64,000 nucleotides of DNA from Lachnospiraceae bacterium UBA7050 (lineage in GTDB: Bacteria; Bacillota; Clostridia; Lachnospirales; Lachnospiraceae): positions 13,888 through 77,887 of the forward strand of contig DLAJ01000037.1 of NCBI GenBank assembly GCA_002493905.1, given 5' to 3'. Below the pieces are notes generated by a model, which was given only the letters and a program-made list of their open reading frames with translations, had not been told where the DNA came from and did no database searches. Position 1 is the first letter of the stretch. Each line of letters opens with the position of its first letter. Below, in pieces: positions 1 to 8,900 of this stretch. Made by a program: the position numbers and the translations under genes.

Positions 1-185
1 TCCATGATGACATTCCTCCGATGATCGTTCTTATGATTTTTCATTCTATCACGCAAACCATGTAAAAAAAAGGTTCAATTCAACGAAATCGGCATTTGTT
101 TTTCACTTTTTCATAGAAGTTTTTACAAAAGCGTCGTATAATAATAGAACGAAAAGAATTCATCACATACACCAGAGGAAAGTTC

Positions 186-956
186 ATGCCGGATCATAAA
201 AATCCTTACATTGACGAAGCATTGTTTTTGCGTGCCTGCGATTATGTGCGCGGACTTGAAAAAGGCGCCATGGGTATCGGTACGATCGGCGAAAAAACGA
301 TTCACGCTATCATGAAATATTATTATGCGCCGAATCCCGCTTATCATGAGCGCAAAGTTGGATCTTTTGTGGCGGATATTATGGTGGACGGCGAGATTTT
401 GGAGATACAGACGCGCGCGTTTCAAAATCTGCGCCGGAAACTGGAGGCATTTCTTCCCGAACACGACGTGACCATTATTTACCCGATCGCGCATACGAAG
501 TGGCTTTCGTGGATCGACCCTGAAACCGGAGAGGTTACAAAGCCGCGCAAATCGCCGAAAACCGGTACGATTTACCGTCTGGTGCCGGAGCTGTATAAGC
601 TGAAGATGTATTTGTCAAGCGAACGCCTGCATTTTACGATTCCACTCATTGATGTGCAGGAAACGCGGATTCTGGACGGCTGGAGCGCAAATCGAAAAAG
701 AGGTTCCCACCGAAGCGACGGCGTTCCCGTGGGAATTTTTGATGAGGTACGCATCAATACGAGGGAGGATTACTGCGTACTTCTGCCTGATAATCTGCCG
801 ATAGAGTTTACGACAAAAGATTATAAACGCGCTGCACATGTTACAGACGGCGCGGCTTCGACGGCGCTTAATATTCTTTTTTCGCTGGGGCTGGTAGAGC
901 GGATCGGAAAGCAGGGGAATGCGTATATTTACTGCCGGTGCGAAGCAGAGAAGTAG
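186..956 (+). CDS. Conserved hypothetical protein, possible PD-(D/E)XK nuclease fold plus winged helix
   Basis: 256 residues; ATG preceded by AGAGGAAAG at good spacing. I do not recognise a named family. The N-terminal half has an E (residue 36) in a helix, then D64 followed by E73-x-Q75 on a predicted strand pair (VADIMVDGEILEIQ), which resembles the core of PD-(D/E)XK nucleases with Q in place of K. The last ~60 residues (TTKDYKRAAHV to the end) read like a winged-helix domain: helix, recognition-like helix (STALNILFSLGLVERIG) and a beta wing. The protein is soluble, with no signal peptide. It is followed 50 bp later by the aminopeptidase gene on the same strand, possibly cotranscribed. A nuclease role is inference only; it could equally be a non-catalytic DNA-binding protein. 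Confidence 0.8.
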   Translation: MPDHKNPYIDEALFLRACDYVRGLEKGAMGIGTIGEKTIHAIMKYYYAPNPAYHERKVGSFVADIMVDGEILEIQTRAFQNLRRKLEAFLPEHDVTIIYPIAHTKWLSWIDPETGEVTKPRKSPKTGTIYRLVPELYKLKMYLSSERLHFTIPLIDVQETRILDGWSANRKRGSHRSDGVPVGIFDEVRINTREDYCVLLPDNLPIEFTTKDYKRAAHVTDGAASTALNILFSLGLVERIGKQGNAYIYCRCEAEK

Positions 957-1005
957 GACAAAGTCGTAAATTTACCACTGTTCACGAAAAAGAAAGGAAG
1001 ACGCT

Positions 1006-2319
1006 ATGACAAAAAAAGAAAGAGAAAAAAGTGCGAAAGACCTATTGAATTTTATAGAGCGGGCGACCGCTCCGTTCCAGGTTGTGCAGGAGTCTGAGAG
1101 ACTGCTTGCGGAGGCGGGATTTGAGGAGCTTTCGCTGTGTGAGCCATGGGAGTTAAAACCCGGCGGAGCCTATATGGTACCCGTGTACGGTACAACGCTG
1201 TTTGCTTTTTGCGTTGGAGAACATTTTGAGGCGGGGGGCGTGATCCATGCGGCATGCGCGCATACCGATCATCCGTGTCTGCGCGTGAAGCCGAAAGCAG
1301 AACTGTGCAGCCGCGGCTATATGAAACTGGATGTGGAGGTCTACGGCGGCGCGATCTTAAACACATGGCTCGACCGTCCGCTTTCCATTGCGGGGCAGGT
1401 GACGCTTAGAAGCGGTGAGCTTTACGAGCCGGAGATGAGGCTTGTGGATTGGAAGCGCCCGCTTTTGACGATACCAAATCTTGCCATTCATATGAACAGG
1501 GAAGTCAATAACGGTGTGAGGCTGAACGAGCAGTCGGAAATGCTGCCTCTGATCGCCATGGTACAGGACAAGCTGGAGCAGGAGGACTTCTTTCTCAAAT
1601 TATTGGCGAAGGAATGCGGCGTATCGCCTGAGGAGATTCTGGATTTTGATCTTTATGTATACAATGCGGAAAAAGGATGTCTGCTTGGTGCGCATGATGA
1701 ATTTGTGAGCGCGCCGCGCCTGGACAATCTGACCTCGTGTTATGCCTGCCTGCAGGCGATTACGGCGGCAGCGGGGGCGAGGAAGGATTCTGAGAGACTG
1801 AACCTGATCGTGCTTTTTGATAATGAAGAGATCGGCAGCCGTACAAAGCAGGGGGCGGATTCCCTTGTCGCCAATCTGATCCTGGAAAAAATATATGACG
1901 GGTTATCCTATGACCGCGCGCGGCTGACCGACAGCTATTTTAAGAGTATGATGCTCTCGCTTGACGTGGCGCATGCGCATCATCCGAATTATGAGCAGAA
2001 GAGCGATCCGAACCTGCGCGTGATCTGCGGACAGGGACCGGCGCTCAAGTTGAGCTATTCTCAGCGTTATGCGACCGATACGAAAGCGGTTGGGATCGTC
2101 AGCCAGCTTTGCGAGGCAAATCATATACCGTATCAGAAATTTGTCAACCGTTCCGATATACCGGGCGGAAGCACGCTTGGCACGATCACGTCAGCGTATC
2201 TGCCGATGCTTACCGTTGATCTCGGCATCGGTGTTCTTGCAATGCATTCCGCGCGCGAACTGATGGCGGGAGAAGATCAGGAGGCGCTCAATACACTGGT
2301 ATACTGCTTTTTCCTATGA
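1006..2319 (+). CDS. M18 family aminopeptidase
   Basis: 437 residues, the usual length for bacterial M18 aminopeptidases, which are cytosolic dodecameric metallopeptidases releasing N-terminal residues (often acidic) from peptides. Visible family motifs are the HTDHP metal site near residue 87, the PRLDNLTS segment, FDNEEIGSRT with the acidic metal ligands near residue 271, DVAHAHHPN near residue 318, and the C-terminal SDIPGGSTLG and GIGVLAMHSARE motifs. GGAAG lies 7 bp before the ATG. A clear terminator follows, so the unit ends here. Function in peptide turnover is by family; substrate preference cannot be read from the sequence. Confidence 0.95.
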   Translation: MTKKEREKSAKDLLNFIERATAPFQVVQESERLLAEAGFEELSLCEPWELKPGGAYMVPVYGTTLFAFCVGEHFEAGGVIHAACAHTDHPCLRVKPKAELCSRGYMKLDVEVYGGAILNTWLDRPLSIAGQVTLRSGELYEPEMRLVDWKRPLLTIPNLAIHMNREVNNGVRLNEQSEMLPLIAMVQDKLEQEDFFLKLLAKECGVSPEEILDFDLYVYNAEKGCLLGAHDEFVSAPRLDNLTSCYACLQAITAAAGARKDSERLNLIVLFDNEEIGSRTKQGADSLVANLILEKIYDGLSYDRARLTDSYFKSMMLSLDVAHAHHPNYEQKSDPNLRVICGQGPALKLSYSQRYATDTKAVGIVSQLCEANHIPYQKFVNRSDIPGGSTLGTITSAYLPMLTVDLGIGVLAMHSARELMAGEDQEALNTLVYCFFL

Positions 2320-2345
2320 AAGTCCGGTTGGAAAAATAAGCTTGA

Positions 2346-2380
2346 CACTGCCTCACGGGAATGAGGCAGTGAGAGTTTTT
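2346..2380 (+). terminator. Rho-independent terminator of the M18 gene
   Basis: Ten-bp perfect stem CACTGCCTCA / TGAGGCAGTG around a CGGGAA loop, followed by AGAGTTTTT. Confidence 0.85.
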
Positions 2381-2429
2381 ATGATGTGATGATGGGGCAT
2401 CACAAGTCTTATGACGGAAAGACCTGAAC

Positions 2430-2768
2430 TTATGAATTTATTTGAATCCAATGCTGAATTATGTATTCCCAATCCATGCCGTCCTGCAAGACACGAAGTA
2501 TGGTTACAATACTTTTATCATCATCTACAACGTAAAACAATAAATGATTGCTCTGAGATTTCATATAAATATTATAATTTCGATATTGAAAGCCTGTTGT
2601 TTGGTGGCTGGTTGGAAATATCGCTAATTCTTCTGCGGCTTCCTTTATTTTTGCTGAAAAGGTTTCAGCATATTCACGATACTTAAAGTTTTGGAGTATA
2701 TAATGTTTTTTATTTTTTACATCTGCTTTTCCGCTTTGAGCGATTACAACTTTATATCGTTTGTTCAT
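2430..2768 (-). CDS. RelE/ParE-superfamily toxin
   Basis: 112 residues. The pattern fits RelE/ParE toxins: an N-terminal strand (RYKVVIAQSGKADV), a long helical hairpin (NFKYREYAETFSAKIKEA), then strands NYNIYMKSQSNHLLFYVVDD and SIVTILRVLQDGMDW, close to the family ending of basic and hydrophobic strands. The start lies 9 bp after the stop of a 52-residue acidic partner, a classic antitoxin-toxin order. RelE members cleave mRNA on the ribosome and ParE members poison gyrase; the sequence does not tell me which applies. The module is AT-richer than its flanks, which suggests horizontal acquisition. Confidence 0.85.
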   Translation of the reverse strand: MNKRYKVVIAQSGKADVKNKKHYILQNFKYREYAETFSAKIKEAAEELAIFPTSHQTTGFQYRNYNIYMKSQSNHLLFYVVDDDKSIVTILRVLQDGMDWEYIIQHWIQINS

Positions 2769-2777
2769 CTGCTCCCC

Positions 2778-2936
2778 TTAAATGCTGTCAATTTCTTTCC
2801 AAGCATCTTCTATGGTCTGTACTTTTCCGTTTTCCATATCGTCAATTGCCTCATCCAGTTTATGAAATAATACTTCCATTGCGTCGTCTATGGAATATGT
2901 GCTTTCTGTTGCTTTTGTTACTGCTGCTGTTGCCAT
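2778..2936 (-). CDS. Putative type II antitoxin
   Basis: 52 residues read directly from the reverse strand: starts MATAAVTKATESTYSIDDAM and ends AWKEIDSI, stop TAA. It is acidic and helical, with the ribosome site AAAGGGTGATGTTT upstream. The size, acidity and position directly before a RelE/ParE-like toxin support an antitoxin. There is no obvious ribbon-helix-helix DNA-binding domain, so autoregulation is uncertain. Confidence 0.7.
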   Translation of the reverse strand: MATAAVTKATESTYSIDDAMEVLFHKLDEAIDDMENGKVQTIEDAWKEIDSI

Positions 2937-3065
2937 AAACATCACCCTTTCTCTATTATTATAAGCATCATATCACAGAATCAGAAAATTATCTATTATT
3001 GCGATGCGTTTTTCAATGTGTCAAATGGAACTATTTGCTCTTAACATTACTTTTTAAGAAATTTT

Positions 3066-5204
3066 TTAGAACAAATACCTCGCCCAAAGCGCAAGGCGGC
3101 GGATCAAAAAGATTCGCGCTGCGCGCTTTGGCGTCAGTTCCACGGGGACAACGCCGTACGGATTTTCATAAGAACCGTCCGCCAGCGCAAGTCTTGCGCT
3201 GTGCTCATAGAACTCCATATTTTCAGTCAGCTGTCTGCAGACATCTTTGCTCTGAATCACAACCATCAGTTCCGTATCTAAATAGACACTTCTCATGTCG
3301 AGATTGAATGAGCCGACAATGGCAATATCGTCGTCGATTACCATGCTTTTTCCATGGTAGGAACAGCCGCCTTCATATTCCCATACCGAAAGTCCGGTTG
3401 CGAGGATCCTGTCCTTATAGGCAGCATAGTCGGAAGCGCCGAACGGGTTTCCGTTATTGGCAGCCGAGTTGGTCATTAAAGTAACATGGGGAACCGCGTT
3501 ACACAGCGCGTTCAGGGAATCATACATCATTTCGTTACAGATAATGTACGGCGTATGGATTTTCACGCGTTCTTCTGCTTGTGACATAAGTGTCATAAGA
3601 GCGTGCCATGCGTACGGTTCCTTCACGCCGGTATGAATCGGATTGCTGATGAACGCAATCCTTGATACGGGGTACGTGCGGGTAAAAAGTGACGTGTCTG
3701 TCAGTGCAGCCCTCTGCATCTCCCGATAGGCGTCATAGGCGGCGTCAAGCTCCCTGCGCGCACGCTTGACACAGGTGCGGCCGGACAGAGAAGCCTCGTT
3801 GTGTACGGTTTTGGTCTGATCGTATTCCCAGATACTGTTAAAATAGGCTTCCAGCTGTACAAGGGAACTGCCGGTCTTATCGCCGTCGCAGCGGACGAGG
3901 ACGTCGCGGTCATAATTTCGGTAATCCGTCGTATCGCCGAGGAAATAGTCGTAAGTATTGCGCCCGCCGAGCAGATAAGCCGCATCGTCCGCGATCAGGT
4001 ATTTGTCATGCAGGCGTCCCATGGAGCGCCAGGGAACGAGCGGGTTTGCAAGGTTATATACTTTCAGGGTCACGTTCTCATGAGAAGAAAGTGCGTAAAA
4101 GTACGGGTTCCACTCCATATGGAGCCAGTAAAAGGAGCCGTCCACTAAAACGGAGATTTCTACATCGCGGTCGGCGGCGCGAAGCAGGGCGCCGAGGATG
4201 ATTTTTCCGCTCTCGTCAGAATGGAAATCAAACGTGGATAAGATAATGCGTTCTTTCGCACCTTCGATCAGACGGACGCGCTCCAAAAGCGCCTGTCCGT
4301 TATCTTCAATGACGGCGGCGGATTCACCGTATTCCGCACCGGCAGGGTTTGTCCGTATGGTGCCGTCTGAGTTTGTCCGCATGATGCCGTCTGAGTTTGT
4401 CCGTATGGTACCGTCTGAGTCTGTCAGCGGGTTATCTGTATCGGCGGGGACTGCGGTCCCCGCCTGTGTGCCTGCTTTCCAGTCTCCGAATTGTTCTTCG
4501 ATTTCAGCGGCATGTTCCGCGGATAATGAGGGCTGTTCAGAGTAGACGGAAAGTCCGATGGAAAGGTCGTAAATAAGCAGAAGCAGGACCGCCGCCGTGA
4601 AGGTCAGAACAACTCTGCGGATGGAAATCTTATTTTTTTCAAGAGGTACGCCGCGGAGCATGCGGGCATAAAAAACAATATAGCAGCAAAGAGAAAACAG
4701 CATGACAGCAATACACAGGATGCACAGAACACCTGCCATAAACCATGAAATATTTACATCGAGCAGCAGGATGAGAAGCAGCAGGAATAAAACCGCCGTA
4801 CAGAGCTTTCCGTACCATTGCGCGCCGTCCATATGGGTCCCGCGGCGCTTGATCATATACAATCCCATGAATCCCATAAAGGCTTCTTTTACCACAAACA
4901 AAAGAAAAACATAACACATCAGCGGGAAACGGAAGGTTAAACTTAGGGCGACTGCCCCATGCGTTACTTTATCGGCGATGGGGTCAAGGATTTTGCCAAG
5001 CTCCGTCACCATGTGAAAGCGCCGTGCAATTTTACCGTCAAACATGTCTGTCAGGGCGGAAACGGCGAGCACCGCCGCTGCGGTCAGATAGCCGTGCGCA
5101 TCGGTCGCGCGAAAATAAAGCACAAGATAGACCGGCACGAGTAACAGCCGGAAGTAGCCCATGAGATTTGGAATCGAGAAAATTTCTTTTTTTGTCGGAT
5201 GCAT
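3066..5204 (-). CDS. Fused CDP-alcohol phosphatidyltransferase / phospholipase D protein
   Basis: 712 residues. Residues ~10-185 are a multi-membrane CDP-alcohol phosphatidyltransferase with the full signature D53-x2-D56-G-x2-AR-x8-G-x3-D74-x3-D78, as in PgsA. A further membrane helix lies near 196-215. Residues ~300-700 form a PLD-type domain with two HxK motifs, HDKYLIADD (~397) and HGKSMVIDD (~617), the latter followed by GSFNLDMRS, as in cardiolipin synthases. In one membrane protein this combines the PgsA-type reaction (CDP-diacylglycerol plus an alcohol phosphate) with a PLD-type transphosphatidylation. The linker between them carries an 8-residue tandem repeat. GAGGCG precedes the ATG. 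A separate classical cardiolipin synthase is encoded ~6 kb away. That both domains are active is inferred from intact motifs. Confidence 0.88.
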   Translation of the reverse strand: MHPTKKEIFSIPNLMGYFRLLLVPVYLVLYFRATDAHGYLTAAAVLAVSALTDMFDGKIARRFHMVTELGKILDPIADKVTHGAVALSLTFRFPLMCYVFLLFVVKEAFMGFMGLYMIKRRGTHMDGAQWYGKLCTAVLFLLLLILLLDVNISWFMAGVLCILCIAVMLFSLCCYIVFYARMLRGVPLEKNKISIRRVVLTFTAAVLLLLIYDLSIGLSVYSEQPSLSAEHAAEIEEQFGDWKAGTQAGTAVPADTDNPLTDSDGTIRTNSDGIMRTNSDGTIRTNPAGAEYGESAAVIEDNGQALLERVRLIEGAKERIILSTFDFHSDESGKIILGALLRAADRDVEISVLVDGSFYWLHMEWNPYFYALSSHENVTLKVYNLANPLVPWRSMGRLHDKYLIADDAAYLLGGRNTYDYFLGDTTDYRNYDRDVLVRCDGDKTGSSLVQLEAYFNSIWEYDQTKTVHNEASLSGRTCVKRARRELDAAYDAYREMQRAALTDTSLFTRTYPVSRIAFISNPIHTGVKEPYAWHALMTLMSQAEERVKIHTPYIICNEMMYDSLNALCNAVPHVTLMTNSAANNGNPFGASDYAAYKDRILATGLSVWEYEGGCSYHGKSMVIDDDIAIVGSFNLDMRSVYLDTELMVVIQSKDVCRQLTENMEFYEHSARLALADGSYENPYGVVPVELTPKRAARIFLIRRLALWARYLF
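4347..4418. repeat. 3 x 24-bp in-frame tandem repeat
   Basis: Three consecutive 24-bp units, differing at 2-3 bases, each starting GTTTGTCCG and ending CCGTCTGA on the plus strand. They encode three 8-residue units of the form (T/I)(I/M)RTN(S/P)(D/A)G in the linker of the reverse-strand fusion protein. Copy-number change would keep the reading frame. Confidence 0.9.
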
Positions 5205-5234
5205 AAGATCACGCCTCTTCTTTGTGTAAGAAGG

Positions 5235-6137
5235 TTAGATGAGCGCCGTGCTGAAATACCGTTCTGCGCGGTCGGGAAGAACGGTAGCGACAACGCTTTC
5301 CCGTCCGTATTTTTCAGCCATTCTCATGGCGGCCCACACATTTGCGCCTGAGGAGGTTCCTACTAAAAGACCTTGAACCCGTGCGAGGGAACGCGCCGTT
5401 TCTATGGCGTCATCGTCGGATACTTCGACAATATCCGTGATGATGGAAGTATCGAGGATATCGGGAATAAAGCCGTCTCCGATTCCCTGTATCTGGTGTA
5501 AGCCCGGCTCGTCGCCTAAGAGCGCCGAAACATTCTTTGGCTCAACTGCGACGATTTTGCATTCAGGGTTTAATTCAAGCAGGTATTTCGCAATGCCCTG
5601 TAATGTGCCGCCGCTTCCGATCCCGGACACGAAAATGTCAATCCGCTTGCCGAGCTGCTCGGTAAGCTCCCGCGCGGTCGTCCGGTAATGCGCATCGGGG
5701 TTTGCCGGATTTTGGAACTGCTGGGGCACAAAGCAGGAATCCGATTCCGCACAAAGCTCCATTGCTTTTTTCACCGAGCCGTCGATGCTTAATTCCGGCG
5801 GAGTTAAGACCAGCTCTGCGCCAAGTGCGCGAATGATCTTTTTGCGCTCGTCGCTCATATTTTCGGGCATGACAATGATGACGCGGTAGCCCTTTCTGAC
5901 GCCGCAGAGTGCAAGTCCGATGCCGGTGTTTCCTGACGTTGGCTCAATGATTGTCATGCCGGGCTTTAGCTTTCCGCTTTTTTCGGCTTCTTCGAGCATG
6001 TTCAGTGCGATCCGGTCCTTAATGCTTCCTCCCGGATTTAAGAATTCCGCTTTTGCATAGACGGGCAGCCCCGTCGTCTCCTCTAAGCTGATAAGCGGCG
6101 TATTCCCGATCAGGTCTAAGATGTTCGTATAATACAT
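5235..6137 (-). CDS. cysK: Cysteine synthase (O-acetylserine sulfhydrylase)
   Basis: 300 residues, slightly short but complete. It makes L-cysteine from O-acetylserine and sulfide with pyridoxal phosphate. The PLP lysine lies in NPGGSIKDR near residue 43, followed by EPTSGNTGIGLA, a substrate-loop motif, and the phosphate-binding loop GIGSGGTLQG near residue 173; GLLVGTSSGAN closes the site. CGGAGGAAACTCAC precedes the ATG. It is a single gene. The 260 bp upstream could hold a structured leader (pairing of GCTTTGAT with ATCAAAGC in the reverse-strand RNA), but I recognise no T-box or riboswitch there. Confidence 0.95.
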   Translation of the reverse strand: MYYTNILDLIGNTPLISLEETTGLPVYAKAEFLNPGGSIKDRIALNMLEEAEKSGKLKPGMTIIEPTSGNTGIGLALCGVRKGYRVIIVMPENMSDERKKIIRALGAELVLTPPELSIDGSVKKAMELCAESDSCFVPQQFQNPANPDAHYRTTARELTEQLGKRIDIFVSGIGSGGTLQGIAKYLLELNPECKIVAVEPKNVSALLGDEPGLHQIQGIGDGFIPDILDTSIITDIVEVSDDDAIETARSLARVQGLLVGTSSGANVWAAMRMAEKYGRESVVATVLPDRAERYFSTALI

Positions 6138-6400
6138 GTGAGTTTCCTCCGATCAAATGTCTGCTGTTATTATAATATGAAAACCGGCGTATCATGCGCA
6201 TGCTTTGATGTGGCAGAATGCCTGTAAGGTCCAAGGAAGCGTTGATCAAAGCGTTTTTCTAAGGCACATTTTACCATATTCTGTGATATCCGCCTATGAA
6301 AATGCAAATGTTTATGCTTTTTTCATAACTATCCGGTCAGAGGCTGATATTCCCACCGGCAATGAACCGGGTGCCATGCCTGCGGCGGGGTATTTGAACA

Positions 6401-7189
6401 TTAGGAACCGCTGGACTTGTAATGGCGCACGCCAAAGCGCCATAATCCGTAGCAGGGCAGCAGGAACAGCACTGCTAAAAGCGGCAGGAAAATATAGGCG
6501 GCAGAGGTTCGCCGGTCAAGCAGATATAAAAGAGGATAATACTGCACCAGCGCATAGGGGACGATAAAAGTGGTAAACAATAGCATTTTTTTGCCGTAAA
6601 TGCCGAGCGGATACTTGCCGTATTCGCGCGCGCCGTCGGTCAGCACGTTCATAAACTCAAGCCCCTCTAACGTAAAAAAGCAAAGCGCGGCATAAATCAG
6701 AAAAAGACCGGAAAACAGCGCCGTGCCGCCGATCAGCATAAAAAGAAGCGTCAGCACCTTCTGCGGCGTCCATTGCACGCCGCTTTTGGAAATGCCATAG
6801 AAAAACATGACGAGCGCCTGCAGCATCCGCCCGATCCGCGTCAGTTCAAAGCGGCTGCCGAGTACCTGCACGATCAGACTCTGCGGGCGCACAAGCACAC
6901 GGTCAAAGCTGCCGGTGCGCACCATTTGGGAGAAGCAGTCAAATCCGCGCGCCGTCATTTCGGCAAGCGAAAATTCCAGCAGCATAATGGAGAAGCATAG
7001 CAGCACCTCGCTGAAGGTAAAGCCCTTCACATGGGAGAAGCGCTGGAATAAAAAGAATACGCCCAGAAACACGTTGAAGGATACGAGAAACTGTCCGATG
7101 ACGGTAAGGAAAAAGGACAGCTTGTATTGCATGGCGCTGCGTACGTTAATGGAAACGTAATGCAGATATAAATGGATAGTCTTGCGCAT
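6401..7189 (-). CDS. ABC-2 type exporter membrane subunit (second permease)
   Basis: 262 residues with six predicted membrane helices, soluble loops and a basic C-terminus (WRFGVRHYKSSGS). It resembles the COG3694-type permeases that occur with a COG4587 permease and a COG4586 ATPase. The start MRKTIHLYLHYVSINVRSAM and the motif near EMTARGFDCFSQMVRTGSFDRVLVRP are typical. It is the last gene of a three-gene unit, 103 bp after the other permease. Export substrate is unknown. Confidence 0.88.
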   Translation of the reverse strand: MRKTIHLYLHYVSINVRSAMQYKLSFFLTVIGQFLVSFNVFLGVFFLFQRFSHVKGFTFSEVLLCFSIMLLEFSLAEMTARGFDCFSQMVRTGSFDRVLVRPQSLIVQVLGSRFELTRIGRMLQALVMFFYGISKSGVQWTPQKVLTLLFMLIGGTALFSGLFLIYAALCFFTLEGLEFMNVLTDGAREYGKYPLGIYGKKMLLFTTFIVPYALVQYYPLLYLLDRRTSAAYIFLPLLAVLFLLPCYGLWRFGVRHYKSSGS

Positions 7190-7292
7190 AAAAATCTCCT
7201 TTCCGGAGCGTTAAGCCTCCTGACTTGCGCGCATCATGAGCCGCGCGGTGGAATGGTTCATTTTGGAAAAAGTGGCGCATGCATTCTCCGGT

Positions 7293-8096
7293 CTAGCCGC
7301 CCTGCACGACGGCGCGCCGCTCCGCACGGGCAAAAAGCAGTCTGCCAAATAAGATCATGGCGACAAGCCAGAAAACCTGAAGCCCGACTGCGCTAAACAT
7401 TTCGGAATCGGTCATGCTTCCGCTGTAGATACGCAGCGGGACATTCTGCATGGCGGCAAACGGCAGATATTCCATCATGCGGCGGACGGGATCGGGAAAG
7501 AACGGGAGCGGAATGACCGCGCCCGTAAAAAATTCCGTGACCGAATAGAAGAAGATCCGGAGTCCTTCCGGTGAAATAGTAAAAAAAGCAAGCCCGTATA
7601 CGATCATGCAGAATGCGACTACGGCGAGAACGCCGAGGAACATGGTCAGCAAAAACAGCAGGAAATGCTGCAAATCCGCGGGCGCTGAGATACCGTAAGG
7701 TTTTGGCAGGAAAGCTGCCACCAGCAAAATGGGAATGCATCTGAGCGCGGCGCGGGAGGAGCGGTTGGCAATGCTGCGGGCAAACCACATGTCATAAATG
7801 CGGATTGGGCGGCACAGCTCATAGGCGACATTGCCGTCCTTGATCGCATCGAACAGTTCATTTTCCATAAAATAGACCATAAAAAAAGCAAGAAAAGCCT
7901 GCTGCATCCAGATATAGGAGGCGGTTGCCTCAAGACTCATTGGAAACGCTGCGGCATCCGCCTCATAAAACGCGCGGAATACAAGAATTTCCATGGCGCC
8001 CCATACAAACTGCGTGACCATGCCGGCAAGAGCCGCGCTGCGGTATTGCAGACCCATTGCGAACCGCAGGCGGAAAAAAGCAATATATTTTTTCAT
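7293..8096 (-). CDS. ABC-2 type exporter membrane subunit (first permease)
   Basis: 267 residues, about six membrane helices. It includes the family motif IKDGNVAYELCRPIRIYDMW, paralogous to the segment GSFDRVLVRPQS in the neighbouring permease, so the two probably form a heterodimer. GGGGGAAATCCGT precedes the ATG. It starts 15 bp after the ATPase gene ends, consistent with an operon. Confidence 0.88.
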   Translation of the reverse strand: MKKYIAFFRLRFAMGLQYRSAALAGMVTQFVWGAMEILVFRAFYEADAAAFPMSLEATASYIWMQQAFLAFFMVYFMENELFDAIKDGNVAYELCRPIRIYDMWFARSIANRSSRAALRCIPILLVAAFLPKPYGISAPADLQHFLLFLLTMFLGVLAVVAFCMIVYGLAFFTISPEGLRIFFYSVTEFFTGAVIPLPFFPDPVRRMMEYLPFAAMQNVPLRIYSGSMTDSEMFSAVGLQVFWLVAMILFGRLLFARAERRAVVQGG

Positions 8097-8111
8097 ACGG
8101 ATTTCCCCCTA

Positions 8112-8900
8112 TCAGATGTCATAAGCTCGGTATAATTCCGCGACCGTCTCATCTATACTTTCCCCGCCCTTTTGAATGTCGGCAAGCGTTCCGTCCATGA
8201 GAATGTGCCCTTTTCCAATCAGGATGATGCGTTTTGCCAGCGCTTCAATATCCTGCATGTCGTGTGTCGTCAGAATGACGGTTGTACCGTGCGCTTCGTT
8301 CTGTTTACGGATGAAATCGCGCACAGCGAGTTTGGAGACGGCGTCAAGACCGATTGTCGGCTCGTCCAAAAAGAGGATTTTAGGACTATGCAGCAGGCTT
8401 GCGGCAAGCTCGCAGCGCATCCGCTGTCCTAAAGAAAGCTGTCTTGCCGGCGTGCGGAGTAATTCATGTAAGTCCAGTAAATCTGTCAGTTCTTCGAGAT
8501 TATTCCGATACAGAGCGTCGGGGATTGAGTAGATTTCCTGTAATAACTGAAATGTGTCAATGACCGGAACATCCCACCAGAGCTGCGAGCGCTGTCCGAA
8601 TACAACGCCGATGCCGCGGACATAGGCAGTGCGGTCCTTCCATGGGATATGTCCGTCCACAAGGCAGCTGCCGCTGTCGGGTGTTAAGATTCCGCTTAGA
8701 ATTTTGATCGTCGAGCTTTTTCCTGCGCCGTTCGGGCCGATATAACCGACTATCTCGCCGTCGCCGATCGTAAAGCTTATGTCAGAAAGAGCATGAATTT
8801 CCTCATACTCTCTGTGAAAAAGTGACTTGCAGGCCTCTGCAAAGCCCGCGTTTCGTTTTGCAATCCTGTACGTTTTGCAAATGTGCTCCATCGTAATCAT
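8112..8900 (-). CDS. ABC transporter ATP-binding protein
   Basis: 262 residues. Walker A is GPNGAGKS (55-62), the Q-loop region is GVVFGQRSQLWW, the signature is LSLGQRMR, Walker B is ILFLDEPTIGLD, and the switch histidine is in LTTHDMQDIE. The long N-terminal insertion (RIAKRNAGFAEACKSLFHREYEEI) is typical of the COG4586 subgroup. It powers export through the two downstream permeases. GGGAGGAAGCAAGA precedes the ATG, and a good sigma-A promoter lies ~135 bp upstream. Confidence 0.93.
   Translation of the reverse strand: MITMEHICKTYRIAKRNAGFAEACKSLFHREYEEIHALSDISFTIGDGEIVGYIGPNGAGKSSTIKILSGILTPDSGSCLVDGHIPWKDRTAYVRGIGVVFGQRSQLWWDVPVIDTFQLLQEIYSIPDALYRNNLEELTDLLDLHELLRTPARQLSLGQRMRCELAASLLHSPKILFLDEPTIGLDAVSKLAVRDFIRKQNEAHGTTVILTTHDMQDIEALAKRIILIGKGHILMDGTLADIQKGGESIDETVAELYRAYDI

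Noticed and set aside
137..142. TATAAT before the first gene
   Set aside because: No acceptable -35 element at 16-18 bp spacing.
6338..6378. Plus-strand GATATTCCCACCGGCAAT resembles part of an FMN riboswitch
   Set aside because: The rest of the conserved core is missing, and no plus-strand gene follows; it faces the end of a reverse-strand gene.
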